Of a DNA stretch of 64,000 bases, positions 24,132-33,948 are shown piece after piece (within the stretch, counting starts at the first letter, position 1; the number at the start of each line of letters is the position of its first letter). Location of the stretch: NCBI RefSeq assembly GCF_000204135.1, contig NC_015408.1:1042198-1106197 (forward strand), given 5' to 3'. Source of the stretch: Chlamydia pecorum E58. Lineage in GTDB: Bacteria > Chlamydiota > Chlamydiia > Chlamydiales > Chlamydiaceae. The translations under genes and the position numbers were made by a program. The notes beneath the pieces were generated by a model. The model did not search any database, was not told the DNA's origin, and saw only the letters and a list, made by a program, of their open reading frames with translations.

Positions 24132-24830
24132 TTAAGACGCCATTAATTCCCTGGTGTCTATAGAAATCCCAGGTCCCATAGTAGAAGAAACAGTAAATGA
24201 CACTAAATACTGCCCTTTAGCTGCGGGAGGTTTAGCTTTAATTAAAGCATGACAAAAAGCTTCGATATTCTCTTTAATTTGAGCACTGTCAAAAGAAAGC
24301 TTCCCTACGCCAGCATTACATACGCCAGCACGATCTGCTTTAAACTCAATCTTTCCTTTTCGTAGCTCAGAAATAGCCTTAACAACATCGACTGTTACAG
24401 TTCCAGCTTTAGGGGTAGGCATAAGATTTCTTGGCCCCAAAATTTTCCCCAGCTTTCCTACTTCCCGCATCATATCCGGGGTCGCAACAGCAACATCAAA
24501 GTCTAACCATCCATTCTTTATTTGCTCAATAATCTCATCACTACCCACAAAATCAGCTCCTGCAGCTACAGCTTCCTTCGCCTTCTCTCCTGCGGCAAAA
24601 ACCAAAATCTTTAAGGTCTTTCCCGTTCCATTTGGAAGGAAAACAGCACCACGGATTTGTTGATCGCTTTTCTTTGGATCAATACCTAATTTTACAGAGA
24701 TATCTACAGTTTGATCAAAACGAACAGAAGGACACTGCTTCAAAATATCAATAGCCTCTGCCAAAGAATATGATTTTGAAAAATCATAACTTTTTAAGAT
24801 GCCTTGTATGCGCTTTCCATGCTTGGTCAT
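24132..24830 (-). CDS. rplA: Ribosomal protein L1
   Basis: A 232-residue L1-stalk protein that guides tRNA leaving the E site. The family signature [18 protein letters not shown] is intact (near residue 130), as are the N-terminal KHGKRIQG and the C-terminal [17 protein letters not shown]. It follows rplK by 27 bases. L1 often represses the L11-L1 message, but I see no evident target mimic. Confidence 0.98.
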   Translation of the reverse strand: MTKHGKRIQGILKSYDFSKSYSLAEAIDILKQCPSVRFDQTVDISVKLGIDPKKSDQQIRGAVFLPNGTGKTLKILVFAAGEKAKEAVAAGADFVGSDEIIEQIKNGWLDFDVAVATPDMMREVGKLGKILGPRNLMPTPKAGTVTVDVVKAISELRKGKIEFKADRAGVCNAGVGKLSFDSAQIKENIEAFCHALIKAKPPAAKGQYLVSFTVSSTMGPGISIDTRELMAS

Positions 24831-24857
24831 AATTATACAACTCTAACTCTAAAATAG

Positions 24858-25283
24858 TTACTCTACTTCTACACCCATACTTCGGGCTGTGCCTTCTACC
24901 ATTCGTCTCGCAGACTCAGGAAGAAGGATGTCCATATCTTTCATCTTTTGTTCTGCAATCGCAGCAACCTGAGCTTGAGTTAATTTTCCCACCTTATTTC
25001 TATTAGGAATTTTAGAACCAGACTCTAAATTTAAAGCTTTTTTAATTAGAGAAGACACTGGAGGTTGCTTTGTGATAAAGGTAAAAGTTTTATCAGAATA
25101 TACGGTAATCACAACTGGAAGAAGATCTCCAGGACGATCTTGGGTTGCAGCATTAAACTCTTTGCAAAATCCCATAATATTTACCCCTGCAGCACCCAAA
25201 GCTGGTCCAATAGGCGGCGCTGGGTTTGCCTTTCCTCCGGGAATTTGCAATTTAATTATTTTGATTACCTTTTTATTCGACAT
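24858..25283 (-). CDS. rplK: Ribosomal protein L11
   Basis: A 141-residue protein of the GTPase-associated centre. It has the N-terminal proline-rich domain ([36 protein letters not shown]) and the rRNA-binding C-terminal domain ending in [16 protein letters not shown]. It binds the thiostrepton loop of 23S rRNA and is needed for stringent-factor sensing in other bacteria. About 104 bases separate it from nusG upstream. Confidence 0.98.
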   Translation of the reverse strand: MSNKKVIKIIKLQIPGGKANPAPPIGPALGAAGVNIMGFCKEFNAATQDRPGDLLPVVITVYSDKTFTFITKQPPVSSLIKKALNLESGSKIPNRNKVGKLTQAQVAAIAEQKMKDMDILLPESARRMVEGTARSMGVEVE

Positions 25284-25387
25284 ACTGAACCCTACTTGCG
25301 TTGATACTCCTCTAAACCTAGAGGAAAAAAACGAAAAACTAAAATTATAAGAAGATAGCCATTAAGAATACACTGGTTTTGTTGTAT

Positions 25388-25936
25388 TTATTCAGATTCT
25401 TGCCCTAAAGCAACCTCTTCGACCTGCCAAAACTCCAAATCATCGACCCGTGTTTCTCTACCAAAAATAGAAACCATCACACTCAATCTTCCTTTATCAT
25501 GGAAAACTTCGGAAACGACTCCAATAAAGTTTACAAACACTCCGTCATTAATTTTGACTCTAGATCCCACCTCAAACTTATGCTTCTGCACAACTCCAGC
25601 TTTCTTTTCTTCCATATCCGTTAAAATATCTCTCACTTCATCTTCTGAAAGCGCTACGGGTTTGGCTCCACCAAGAAATTCTACAACACCAGCGGTACTT
25701 TTTACATACAACCAAGAGTCATCTGTAAGATGCATTTTAACAAGGAGATATCCCGGCCAAATGTACTTTTCAACAACCTTATGCTCACCCTTTTTAACCT
25801 CCATAACGTTTTCGCTGGGCAAAATAATTTCTTGTATAAATTCCGCCATTCCTGAGGATTCCTTAAAATCCTCTAAAGCTTTTTTCACTTTTTTTTCTTG
25901 AGCCGTAAAGACTTGGACGACATACCATTTAAACAT
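25388..25936 (-). CDS. nusG: Transcription antitermination factor NusG
   Basis: A 182-residue NusG with the N-terminal NGN domain (KWYVVQVFTAQEKKVKKALED) that binds RNA polymerase and a C-terminal KOW domain (KFEVGSRVKINDGVFVNFIGVVSEV) that contacts Rho or ribosomal S10. The ATG at 25936 lies 3 bases after the secE stop, so the two are made together. It is followed by rplK. There is no insertion between the domains. Confidence 0.97.
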   Translation of the reverse strand: MFKWYVVQVFTAQEKKVKKALEDFKESSGMAEFIQEIILPSENVMEVKKGEHKVVEKYIWPGYLLVKMHLTDDSWLYVKSTAGVVEFLGGAKPVALSEDEVRDILTDMEEKKAGVVQKHKFEVGSRVKINDGVFVNFIGVVSEVFHDKGRLSVMVSIFGRETRVDDLEFWQVEEVALGQESE

Positions 25937-25939
25937 GAA

Positions 25940-26191
25940 CTAACCAAACAAAAAGCTTGTTATACTACCCATAAGCGTAAGCAGTTTACGAAGGGTAAGA
26001 TCCACACAGTAAATAGAGAAACCAAAACCAAAAATACTTATCACAACGATTTTGGCATATTTTTTAAGATTTCTCTTGCTGATCCACTCTATTTTTTTTA
26101 TTTCATCTAAAAAGCTTCCTGCTAATTTAGCTTGCTTCTTAGCCGTGGCTAACTTACGAGAAAGGGCTTCACGATGATTTTGCTGCTTCAT
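25940..26191 (-). CDS. secE: Preprotein translocase subunit SecE
   Basis: An 83-residue single-helix SecE. The conserved amphipathic segment is AGSFLDEIKKIEWISKRNLKKYAKIV, and the membrane helix follows (VISIFGFGFSIYCVDLTL). It clamps SecY in the inner membrane. The N-terminus is basic. It sits between tRNA-Trp and nusG on the minus strand. Confidence 0.93.
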   Translation of the reverse strand: MKQQNHREALSRKLATAKKQAKLAGSFLDEIKKIEWISKRNLKKYAKIVVISIFGFGFSIYCVDLTLRKLLTLMGSITSFLFG

Positions 26192-26220
26192 AGGCCAACT
26201 TTACAACCATAAAACACTAA

Positions 26221-26294
26221 CGAGTGCGGAGGGAGTCGAACCCCCGACCGGCGGCTTTGGAGGCCACTGCTCTACCAAACTAAGCTACACACCC
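26221..26294 (-). tRNA. tRNA-Trp (CCA anticodon)
   Basis: A 74-base cloverleaf on the minus strand. The acceptor stem pairs GGGTGTG with CGCACTC (with G-U pairs), the discriminator is G as usual for tRNA-Trp, and the anticodon stem GGC/GCC holds the loop CTCCAAA with anticodon CCA. The T-arm GGGGGTTCGACTCCC is canonical. CCA is not encoded. It lies between tuf and secE. Confidence 0.97.
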
Positions 26295-26351
26295 AAGAGA
26301 GCAGGAGAAAGACTCAAAAAACCCTTCTCCACTCAATTTTATACACGCATA

Positions 26352-27536
26352 CTAAGCAATGATTTTCGAGATAGTCCCAGCACCGATCGTTCGACCGCCT
26401 TCTCGAATAGCAAATCTCATCCCCTCTTCAAGAGCTACAGGACAGATAAGCTCTACATCAAGCTCAACATTATCCCCAGGCATAACCATTTCTACTCCCT
26501 CAGGAAGAGTTACAACACCTGTGACATCTGTAGTGCGGAAAAAGAACTGAGGTCTATATCCACTAAAGAACGGCTTATGACGACCACCCTCTTCTTTTTG
26601 CAAAACGTAAACAGCAGATTTGAATTTCGTGTGAGGTTTTACGCTATTTGGCAAGCAAACAACCATTCCTCTTTCAACATCATTTTTACCAATACCACGA
26701 AGCAAAAGACCAACGTTTTCTCCAGCGCGCCCCTCTGGAAGCTCTTTTCTAAACATTTCAACCCCAGTTACGATGGTCTCTTTAGTTTCTCCTAATCCCA
26801 CAATTTGAACTTTATCAGAAACTTTAACAACACCACGCTCAATACGCCCAGTAACAACTGTACCACGACCGGAAATAGAGAAAACATCCTCAATAGGCAT
26901 TAAGAAAGGTTTATCAACTTCTCTTTCTGGAGTAGGGATGTTATCATCAACCGCCTGCATTAATTCGCGAATTTTCTCAATATAGGAAGCATCTCCCTCC
27001 AAAGCTTTTAAAGCAGAACCTCGGATAATAGGACACCCTTTATACCCTTTTTCCTCAAGAAGCTCTGACAACTCCATTTCAACAAGATCTACAAGCTCTG
27101 CATCCTCAGGAGAAATCATATCAGTTTTGTTAAGGAAAACAACGATATAGGGAACACCAACTTGTCTCGCAAGAAGGATATGCTCTTTTGTTTGAGGCAT
27201 AGCCCCATCTGTAGCAGACACAACCAAAATGGCCCCATCCATCTGAGCAGCACCTGTAATCATATTTTTTACATAATCTGCGTGACCTGGACAATCTACG
27301 TGAGCATAATGCCGATTAGGTGTTTCATATTCTACGTGAGATGCGTTAATGGTAATACCACGAGCCTTTTCCTCAGGGGTGTTGTCAATCGAACTATAAT
27401 CGCGAAAATCTGCCAACCCATCACCTGAAAGCGCTCTCGTAATTGCTGCAGTTAGCGTAGTTTTTCCGTGGTCAACGTGCCCAATAGTCCCTATGTTAAT
27501 GTGAGGCTTATTACGTTGAAAAGTTTCTTTCGACAT
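26352..27536 (-). CDS. tuf: Elongation factor Tu
   Basis: A 394-residue EF-Tu delivering aminoacyl-tRNA to the ribosome. G motifs are GHVDHGKT (near residue 18), DCPGHADYV and NKTD, and the effector loop [15 protein letters not shown] is intact. Domains 2 and 3 are complete to [14 protein letters not shown]. It is the only tuf gene in the window and lies between tRNA-Thr and tRNA-Trp, all on the minus strand. Confidence 0.98.
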   Translation of the reverse strand: MSKETFQRNKPHINIGTIGHVDHGKTTLTAAITRALSGDGLADFRDYSSIDNTPEEKARGITINASHVEYETPNRHYAHVDCPGHADYVKNMITGAAQMDGAILVVSATDGAMPQTKEHILLARQVGVPYIVVFLNKTDMISPEDAELVDLVEMELSELLEEKGYKGCPIIRGSALKALEGDASYIEKIRELMQAVDDNIPTPEREVDKPFLMPIEDVFSISGRGTVVTGRIERGVVKVSDKVQIVGLGETKETIVTGVEMFRKELPEGRAGENVGLLLRGIGKNDVERGMVVCLPNSVKPHTKFKSAVYVLQKEEGGRHKPFFSGYRPQFFFRTTDVTGVVTLPEGVEMVMPGDNVELDVELICPVALEEGMRFAIREGGRTIGAGTISKIIA

Positions 27537-27582
27537 CTCAGAATCCTCTTTAAAAAATTATTTTTTTATTCTAACCATTCCT

Positions 27583-27654
27583 TGCCCAGAATAGGAATTG
27601 AACCTACGACCGCTTGCTTACCATGCAAGTGCTCTACCACTGAGCTATCTGGGC
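27583..27654 (-). tRNA. tRNA-Thr (GGT anticodon)
   Basis: A 72-base cloverleaf on the minus strand. The acceptor stem is GCCCAGA/TCTGGGC with discriminator A. The anticodon stem CTTGC/GCAAG encloses ATGGTAA, giving anticodon GGT (reads ACC and ACU). The D-arm and T-arm are standard. It lies about 45 bases upstream of tuf. Confidence 0.97.
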
Positions 27655-27729
27655 TTGCTTTTCCACTTTTTACGGTTAGAAGAACCTCCCAGTCTATGTT
27701 ACCTATTTTAAAACATCAATAGAAAACAG

Positions 27730-27951
27730 TTAACGATGCCTATAGACAACTCTAGCCTTTGTAAGATCATACGCAGACATTTCAACAGTAACACGGTCTC
27801 CCACCAGCAAGCGAATATTGCTCATACGCATTTTTCCACATAAATGAGCTGTAACTGACACGCCATTTTCGAGTAATACACGAAAATGCATTCCTGGGAG
27901 AAGTTCCTCCACCTTACCGTCAAGCACAATAGTATCTTCTTTTTTTGCCAT
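27730..27951 (-). CDS. infA: Translation initiation factor IF-1
   Basis: A 73-residue S1/OB-fold protein ([20 protein letters not shown] start, RVVYRHR end). It binds the A site of the 30S subunit during initiation. Length and sequence match the bacterial family. It is the first gene of the minus-strand block tRNA-Thr-tuf; the divergent Inc-like gene lies about 290 bases away. Confidence 0.97.
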   Translation of the reverse strand: MAKKEDTIVLDGKVEELLPGMHFRVLLENGVSVTAHLCGKMRMSNIRLLVGDRVTVEMSAYDLTKARVVYRHR

Positions 27952-28011
27952 TTATTTTAACAATCCTTAGGTTAAGCAAGGCGTTGGATATTGCTGACCT
28001 AGTAAACTCCT

Positions 28012-28053
28012 GTTCTCTAAAACCCCCTAAAAAACCCCCTAAAACTAGAGAAC
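28012..28053. repeat. Inverted repeat flanking two C5 direct repeats
   Basis: In the divergent gap between infA and the Inc-like gene, 8-base arms GTTCTCTA (28012-28019) and TAGAGAAC (28046-28053) are perfectly complementary. The 26 bases between them hold two near-copies of AAACCCCCTAAA. The rest of the 292-base gap is very A+T-rich and shows no gene. A regulatory role (binding site, or a hairpin in the transcript) is possible but unproven. Confidence 0.5.
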
Positions 28054-28243
28054 TTCTTCCTCGACCGCAAACGCGACAGCATTATATTCAACTTTTAGAA
28101 AAAGTCAAATCTCTATTCGTGACTAGCTGCGAGCATTATAACAAATATTATAAACCCAAGATAAATAGTTATTATTTACCAAGAAAAATATCTTATTTTT
28201 ATTGTATGATTTTCTTTTTTTAGAGATTTGTTGTTGTTTTAAT

Positions 28244-29221
28244 ATGGCGATAACTTCTGCCTCTGAGATGCCAATTCCAGTGACCTCAGTGACCGCACCT
28301 GAGTCTCCTGTGCAAGAAACATCTCCTAAAGCTTCTTCTTTAATAGACTCTCTTCCTTCTTCTTCTCCTGGCCTAGTTTCTCATCTTTCTGCTGTCGCGC
28401 CTTTATCAATAAGGCCTTATGGCCACCCTAATACATGTATGGGCCGTCTAAAAACCACAGCAGAAACAATTAATCGGTTTTTAAGGGATAATTGGAAGTA
28501 CATTTTACTTTACATCTTAGCCTGGGCTTTAATTGTGGCCTGTCATCACGCCGTTGCGATTACTTTAACAATTTGGCTTGGTATTGGGCTTGGTATTGGC
28601 TTGATTTTTGGAGTTTTTAGTGCAAATTGCTTAGATAGAGATAATAAAAACCCCAATATGAATAGTCTATGGAATCTTATCAATTATGGGTTGCAACAAC
28701 TTGATCCTAATGGGACCCGACAAATTCTTCTTGCTACAATTATAGCTTCTATTTCCTCATTGATTTACGCGATCCCTCAGGCTGTGGGGTTTGTTATAGG
28801 GTTTAGTATAGGAAACCAAATTGGTATTACAGCGACCTATGGCCTTCGTTTTGGAGATGAGGCCAACTATGTTGCTGACAAGCAGGCTCATCAAAAAAAG
28901 ATTAGAAAAATTAAAAAAGCGATCTATGAACGTCAATTATTTAAGCAGCAATTAATTTTACAAAAACAACTTCAACTTATTGCGTCTAAAGTCCTATCAG
29001 AAGAAGACAGGCAAAATATGTTTGATCCTCTGAACTCTCTACAACTAGGTATAAATATTCCTCTGCCTTACATATTTGACCTCCCTCCAGAAGAATGTAG
29101 CCGTACACATCTCCTGGACGATATTGATTTACTCATTGAGAGAACAAATCAGCAGTTGCTGTCGCTATCTCAACAGTACCTTCATTTACAACAAGAACCG
29201 GAAAGAATTATTGAGGAATAG
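28244..29221 (+). CDS. Inc-like membrane protein with bilobed hydrophobic domain (CT324-like)
   Basis: A protein of 325 residues from the ATG at 28244 (MAITSASEMPIPVTSV); the frame is open to 28202 but the earlier codons lie in an A+T-rich leader. The N-terminal 60 residues are Ser/Pro/Thr-rich and disordered. Two hydrophobic regions follow, about residues 82-125 and 163-195, the first a close helix pair (YILLYILAWALIVACHH, ITLTIWLGIGLGIGLIFGVF), as in type III secreted inclusion-membrane proteins. The C-terminal 110 residues are a charged coiled coil. There is no Sec signal peptide. Inc status is inferred from topology; it occupies the CT324 position. Confidence 0.75.
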   Translation: MAITSASEMPIPVTSVTAPESPVQETSPKASSLIDSLPSSSPGLVSHLSAVAPLSIRPYGHPNTCMGRLKTTAETINRFLRDNWKYILLYILAWALIVACHHAVAITLTIWLGIGLGIGLIFGVFSANCLDRDNKNPNMNSLWNLINYGLQQLDPNGTRQILLATIIASISSLIYAIPQAVGFVIGFSIGNQIGITATYGLRFGDEANYVADKQAHQKKIRKIKKAIYERQLFKQQLILQKQLQLIASKVLSEEDRQNMFDPLNSLQLGINIPLPYIFDLPPEECSRTHLLDDIDLLIERTNQQLLSLSQQYLHLQQEPERIIEE

Positions 29222-29224
29222 CTT

Positions 29225-29680
29225 ATGGAGTCAGTTTGCCCTCTTCAACATGCTGGCTGTTTAAAAAAGCAGCATGCGTTAATTCAAAAATTTTTTTCAA
29301 ATTCTTGCAGTAAAGAGTTTCTTTATCAAAAGCTGATGGAGAAGCCCCTTCATCAAGGTATTTTTGATGAAAAACAGATAAAAAAGGAGAACCTTGTTCT
29401 TGGCTGCCAGAGCGATCTTTATCTCTATGAAGTATATGAAGAGGGGCGGTTATTTTTTTTTACGTATACTGAAGCTCTGATCTCCTCAGGAATTGCCAAG
29501 TTATTTTGTCACGTGTATTCAGGGGAGAATCCCTACACGATTTTAACGTGTAAGCCGATATTTTTTCAGCAGCTTAGCAAATATCTTTCTTTGGGGAGAA
29601 TCACTGGAGGAGAATCTCTCTATCTCAAAATGAAGCAAATTGCTTGCCGTTATTTAAAAACGCCCTTACCGCTTAGCTAA
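29225..29680 (+). CDS. SufE-like iron-sulfur assembly protein
   Basis: A 151-residue protein with the SufE fold signature: a GCQSDLYLYEV segment with the sulfur-accepting cysteine, then TYTEALISSGIAKLFCHVYSGENPY and the C-terminal LSLGRITGGESLYLKMKQIA motif. SufE takes persulfide from SufS and passes it to the Suf scaffold. The start lies 3 bases after the stop of the Inc-like gene, so the two are co-transcribed. Other suf genes are not in the window. The function is inferred from family motifs. Confidence 0.8.
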   Translation: MESVCPLQHAGCLKKQHALIQKFFSNSCSKEFLYQKLMEKPLHQGIFDEKQIKKENLVLGCQSDLYLYEVYEEGRLFFFTYTEALISSGIAKLFCHVYSGENPYTILTCKPIFFQQLSKYLSLGRITGGESLYLKMKQIACRYLKTPLPLS

Positions 29681-29736
29681 CAAGGATACCTCTTGCTTAT
29701 CTTAGGAATTTTGTGCTACTATATTTACTTCTTTTC

Positions 29737-29809
29737 GGGGCAGTAGCTCAGCGGTTAGAGCTGCGGACTCATAACCCGTAGGTCACAGGTTCAAATCCTG
29801 TCTGCCCCA
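29737..29809 (+). tRNA. tRNA-Met (CAT anticodon, probably elongator)
   Basis: A 73-base cloverleaf. The acceptor stem GGGGCAG pairs perfectly with CTGCCCC, the discriminator is A, and the anticodon is CAT at 29770-29772. The paired first base pair (G1-C72) argues against an initiator tRNA; a lysidine-modified Ile tRNA cannot be excluded by sequence alone. It lies between the SufE-like gene and prsA and marks the end of the tryptophan operon. Confidence 0.95.
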
Positions 29810-29833
29810 CTTTATTTCCCCTAAACTCTTTAG

Positions 29834-30733
29834 TTAAATAAATTTTCTAATCGCTGCAGCCAATATTGGAGCTATTGATACTGTGTGTATGCAAGCTGAA
29901 GAGTTGTGTAATTTGACGGTATCTGTAACAAAAAGGCGCTCTAAAATACTATTTTCGATTTTCTGGATAGCGTCCCCTACAAACAAACCGTGGGTCACTG
30001 CTGCGACAACTTTCTTCGCTCCTAACTGTTTACATAAGCTTGCGGCTTCAACTAAAGTATTTGCTGTGGAGCATAAGTCATCAATGATGAGAACATTGGG
30101 ACGAGAGATGTCTCCTATTAAGGTCATGCGCACATCAAAGGGATTGATGCGTTCCTTTTTAATGACAGCAAACTGTGTATCTAGAAATTTCGCCATTCTC
30201 TCTGCAATTTTGATACTTCCAATATCTGGAGCAACCACGATACTATCTTTTCCGATAAGAGTTTTAATGGGCTCTTGGAACAGCTCTTGGCAATGAATAT
30301 GATCCACGTTGGTTTCGAAAAATCCTTCTATCTGATCAGAGTGAAGATCACATGTAATGAGGTTGGTAATCCCAGCAGTAGAAAGCATCTTTGCAATAAG
30401 TTTCGCTGTGATTGGAGTTCCTGGTTTATTTTTCCGATCTTGACGGCAATAACCAAGATAGGGAATCACTGCTGTGATACTCTTTGCTGAGGATCTTTTT
30501 ATCGCATCGATAATGATAAGCAATTCACAAAGGAAATGATTTGGCTCCCCAACGATAGATTGCACAATAAACACATGATTCCCTCGAACCTCCTCAAGAA
30601 TTTCTATACAAATTTCCCTGTCAGGGAATTGTATGATTTCCATTCTTCCGAGATCTATGTGTAGCTCCCGACAAAGATCTTGAGCAAGCTTTACGTTAGA
30701 AGAACCTGAAAATATTATGGGAAGATCTTTCAT
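29834..30733 (-). CDS. prsA: Ribose-phosphate pyrophosphokinase (PRPP synthetase)
   Basis: A 299-residue PRPP synthetase that makes PRPP from ribose-5-phosphate and ATP. Signatures are PYLGYCRQDRKNKPG, the DLHSDQIEGFF segment and the PRPP-binding loop IIDDLCSTANTL. It contains no tryptophan. It is the last gene of the trp operon, its ATG overlapping the kynU stop (ATGA), and feeds PRPP to the TrpD reaction next to the anthranilate from KynU. Chlamydiae with shorter trp operons lack this gene. Confidence 0.96.
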   Translation of the reverse strand: MKDLPIIFSGSSNVKLAQDLCRELHIDLGRMEIIQFPDREICIEILEEVRGNHVFIVQSIVGEPNHFLCELLIIIDAIKRSSAKSITAVIPYLGYCRQDRKNKPGTPITAKLIAKMLSTAGITNLITCDLHSDQIEGFFETNVDHIHCQELFQEPIKTLIGKDSIVVAPDIGSIKIAERMAKFLDTQFAVIKKERINPFDVRMTLIGDISRPNVLIIDDLCSTANTLVEAASLCKQLGAKKVVAAVTHGLFVGDAIQKIENSILERLFVTDTVKLHNSSACIHTVSIAPILAAAIRKFI

Positions 30734-31995
30734 ATGGTTTTTAAGACCTCCAAAAATGTGTAAGCAAACCGATAGATTTCATAAAAGGAGGTGTATAGAG
30801 GAGATGGTGCGACCCTCAAAATATTTGGAGATCTAAAATCACAAGTGATCCCCAATCTCTCTAATTTCCTTAAGATCTCCTCGCTACGGCTACATTTTAT
30901 TCGTAAAGAGAGTTGACATCCTCTGAGTTCTGGTTCTTTTGGGGTAATCATATCAAAATGCGTCCCTCTGGCATTTTCTAGTAACGTATATAAAAATGCC
31001 GTTTGTTTCTTTGATTTTTCTCTTATATTTTCCATCCCAGCCTCTTCAAATACCTCCAAAGCAGCAATCAAAGGTAGCTTTGCAAGAATCGATGGTGTAC
31101 TAACTTGCCAGCTGGAAGCCCCTCCATAAGGGACAAACTCTTTTGGAAAATAAAATCGCGTGTTAGGATCATTCCCCCACCATCCGCTAAAACGTACAAA
31201 TTGCTGATGGTGATGTGAAGCATGCACATAGGCAATTCCTGGCCCTCCTGGCCCTCCACATAGGTATTTGTAAGAGCAGCCTACAGCAAAATCTCCTCCT
31301 AAATCATGGAGACTTAGTGGAATATTTCCAGCAGCATGGGCAAGATCATAACCCACGCAGCAGCCTGCTTCCTTTGCATATCGCGTAATCTCATCAACTT
31401 TCAGAACTTGCCCTGATAAAAAATTTACGCAATTTAAAAATACAAGCGCAATTTCCTCTCCCTGTTTTTTAATCACTCTCAGGAAATCCTCCTCCTGCAC
31501 TAGATGTTCTCCAGGTCGAGGCTCTATAAGAATTAATCCTTCTTCTTTCTTATGGAAGCGAAGATGACTCTTGATTGCATAAAGATCTGAGGGAAACGCT
31601 GGCCCATCTATTAGGATTTTATACCTCATCTTTGTAGGCCGATAAAACGAAATTAAAAGCATATGTAAATTTACCGTCAGACTATTCATCAAGGTAACTT
31701 CGTTAGACTCTGCACCTAGGATCTTTGAGAGAGGCCTTACTATAGGTTCCTCTAGAGAGTTATACCAATTCCCTTCCCCTTCAAACCATCCTCTAGCTCC
31801 AAGCTCTGACCAACGCTGTAGCTGCTCTTCTAACTTCTGAGAAGCTGCTTTTGCAGGAAGGCCTAGAGAGTTGCTACAGAAATACAGTGCGCCAGGCTCT
31901 TTAGGAAGAGTAAAACACTCTTTAAATTTCTGTAAGGGATCCAGGCTATCTAGAGAGATAGCCTCATCATGATATTGTTTAAGCTTTTCTATCAT
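30730..31995 (-). CDS. kynU: Kynureninase
   Basis: A 421-residue PLP enzyme that splits kynurenine into anthranilate and alanine. The PLP lysine lies in GCSYKYLCGGPGGPGIAYVH, and the cofactor aspartate in GYDLAHAAGNIPL. It lets the bacterium reuse kynurenine that the host makes when interferon-gamma induces IDO. The gene lies between trpA (14 bases) and prsA (4-base overlap). It holds six tryptophans, nearly as many as the other seven proteins of the operon together. Confidence 0.97.
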   Translation of the reverse strand: MIEKLKQYHDEAISLDSLDPLQKFKECFTLPKEPGALYFCSNSLGLPAKAASQKLEEQLQRWSELGARGWFEGEGNWYNSLEEPIVRPLSKILGAESNEVTLMNSLTVNLHMLLISFYRPTKMRYKILIDGPAFPSDLYAIKSHLRFHKKEEGLILIEPRPGEHLVQEEDFLRVIKKQGEEIALVFLNCVNFLSGQVLKVDEITRYAKEAGCCVGYDLAHAAGNIPLSLHDLGGDFAVGCSYKYLCGGPGGPGIAYVHASHHHQQFVRFSGWWGNDPNTRFYFPKEFVPYGGASSWQVSTPSILAKLPLIAALEVFEEAGMENIREKSKKQTAFLYTLLENARGTHFDMITPKEPELRGCQLSLRIKCSRSEEILRKLERLGITCDFRSPNILRVAPSPLYTSFYEIYRFAYTFLEVLKTI

Positions 31996-32009
31996 GATCT
32001 TTTCCTAAG

Positions 32010-32777
32010 CTAACGAGGATCTATAGAACGAGCAAATAATGTAAGTTCTTCTAAAGGGGTCTTCTCTCCAATCTTTTCGACAAATGCCGATCCTACGACA
32101 AAGCCATCTGCACATTCCAAGGCTTCTTTAGCACTTTCACGATCTCCTATGCCAAACCCAGAGACAATAGGGATGGAGAAGTGCTGACGCATCCTTGAGA
32201 TCTGCGTAGCAAAATCCTCTGCTAAATTGGCTCGGACCCCTGTCGTTCCCTTATGAGAGACATAATATAGAAAGCCACGAGCATACGTACTAATCTGAGA
32301 TAAACGTTGATCACTACTCGATGGTGTCGCTAATAATATTGGAGCTAGACCTATGTTAAGAACCTCTAGCAAGAACGGGTCGATTTCATCATGAAAAGGA
32401 ATAGGTAAGTCTACGATTAACACAGCATCGTATCCTACAGTTTTTAACTGTTGCAGATATTCCTTCCCTAATTGCAACAAAGGATTGAAATAACTAAAGA
32501 GTACAAGTGGAACTTCGGAGCTTTCTCTTATACGCCTTGCGATCTCTAAAATCATTGTAGAGTTAGCTCGGTTTTCTAAAGCTCTTTCATGAGCTTTTTG
32601 TATCACTGGACCATCTGCAACAGGATCAGAAAAAGGAAATCCTATTTCTAAAATATCCACACCTCCACGAATTAACGCTTGCGCGCAAGCGACGCTATAA
32701 TCCAGTCCACCATCTCCTCCTGTTAAGTATCCAATGAATGGTTTCTTGTTCTTAAATGTCTCGTCTATTCTATGCAT
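32010..32777 (-). CDS. trpA: Tryptophan synthase alpha chain
   Basis: A 255-residue TIM barrel that cleaves indole-3-glycerol phosphate to indole. The catalytic Glu and Asp are in [16 protein letters not shown], and the phosphate site is in the late [11 protein letters not shown] and GSAFV segments. It has no tryptophan residue. It overlaps trpB by 8 bases, and the two proteins form the alpha2-beta2 complex. Unlike in genital C. trachomatis, the upstream steps are present too, so a functional alpha reaction is expected. Confidence 0.97.
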   Translation of the reverse strand: MHRIDETFKNKKPFIGYLTGGDGGLDYSVACAQALIRGGVDILEIGFPFSDPVADGPVIQKAHERALENRANSTMILEIARRIRESSEVPLVLFSYFNPLLQLGKEYLQQLKTVGYDAVLIVDLPIPFHDEIDPFLLEVLNIGLAPILLATPSSSDQRLSQISTYARGFLYYVSHKGTTGVRANLAEDFATQISRMRQHFSIPIVSGFGIGDRESAKEALECADGFVVGSAFVEKIGEKTPLEELTLFARSIDPR

Positions 32778-33948
32778 AATAACCTGATTCCATTAGATTT
32801 TTTACATGTAATAAATCCTTATCTCCTCTTCCGGATAAGTTCACAATAACGATACTCTCCTTAGGAAGCTTAGGAGCCATCCTTATTAAGCATGCTAAAG
32901 CATGCGAAGACTCTAAAGCAGGGATGATCCCTTCGGCCCTAGATAGCAAAGAAAATGCTTCTAGAGCCTCCTTATCTGTTGCTGTAGTGTAAGATGCCCT
33001 TCCAGATTCATAAAATTCTGCATGTACAGGACCTACAGAGGAATAATTCATCCCTGCAGAAATTGAATGTGTATTCAAAATTTGTCCTTCTTCATCCTGC
33101 AAAAGGTAAGAATAGAACCCATGAAATACCCCAGGACGTCCCTTAGCAAATCTTGCCGCATGTTTTCCTGTTTCGATTCCTAATCCTCCGGCTTCTACTC
33201 CGATCAATTTTACCCTCTCATCAGGAATGAAGTGATGGAAAAACCCAATCGCATTGGATCCCCCTCCAACACATGCAATTAAAACATCTGGAGAGCGCTC
33301 AGTATACTCCTGTAGCTGTGCCTTTACCTCAAAGCTAATAACTGACTGAAAACTTTGTACAATGTCAGGATATGGCGAGGGGCCAAGAGCAGAACCCAAG
33401 CAATAATGCGTGCTTTCAAAACTTTCCGCCCAACTCCGGAGAGCCTCATTTACGGCCTCTTTCAAAGATGCGGACCCTTGGGTGACAGAAATCACTGTTG
33501 CGCCTAAAACCTCCATTTTATCAACATTAGGTCGCTGTCTTTTAATATCTTCCTCTCCCATATAGATCTCACACTCAAGCCCAAAATAGGCACATGCCGT
33601 TGCTGTAGCTACACCATGTTGTCCTGCTCCTGTCTCCGCAATAACTCGTGTCTTTCCGAGATATTTTGCTAGTAGACACTGGCCAATGACATTATTGATT
33701 TTATGTGCTCCTGTGTGCAGAAGATCCTCTCTTTTTAAAAACACCCGAGGTCCATCAATCGCTTTAGCAAAATTTTTCACTTCCGTAAGTGGAGTGGGCC
33801 TTCCTGCATAATGCTTCAAGATCGAATCAAACTCTTCTTTAAATCCCCTATCCTCTTTTAAAGTCTCCCAGCTATTACTTAATTCTTGAATAGGACCCAT
33901 CAGGATTTCTGGAACAAACTGTCCACCAAATGCATAAGGATGCTTCAT
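32770..33948 (-). CDS. trpB: Tryptophan synthase beta chain
   Basis: A 392-residue PLP enzyme that joins indole and serine to tryptophan. The PLP lysine is in [11 protein letters not shown], the catalytic Glu-carboxylate loop in ETGAGQHG, and the phosphate loop in [10 protein letters not shown]. The length matches the family. Start ATG at 33948 overlaps the trpF stop by 4 bases. Confidence 0.98.
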   Translation of the reverse strand: MKHPYAFGGQFVPEILMGPIQELSNSWETLKEDRGFKEEFDSILKHYAGRPTPLTEVKNFAKAIDGPRVFLKREDLLHTGAHKINNVIGQCLLAKYLGKTRVIAETGAGQHGVATATACAYFGLECEIYMGEEDIKRQRPNVDKMEVLGATVISVTQGSASLKEAVNEALRSWAESFESTHYCLGSALGPSPYPDIVQSFQSVISFEVKAQLQEYTERSPDVLIACVGGGSNAIGFFHHFIPDERVKLIGVEAGGLGIETGKHAARFAKGRPGVFHGFYSYLLQDEEGQILNTHSISAGMNYSSVGPVHAEFYESGRASYTTATDKEALEAFSLLSRAEGIIPALESSHALACLIRMAPKLPKESIVIVNLSGRGDKDLLHVKNLMESGYYA

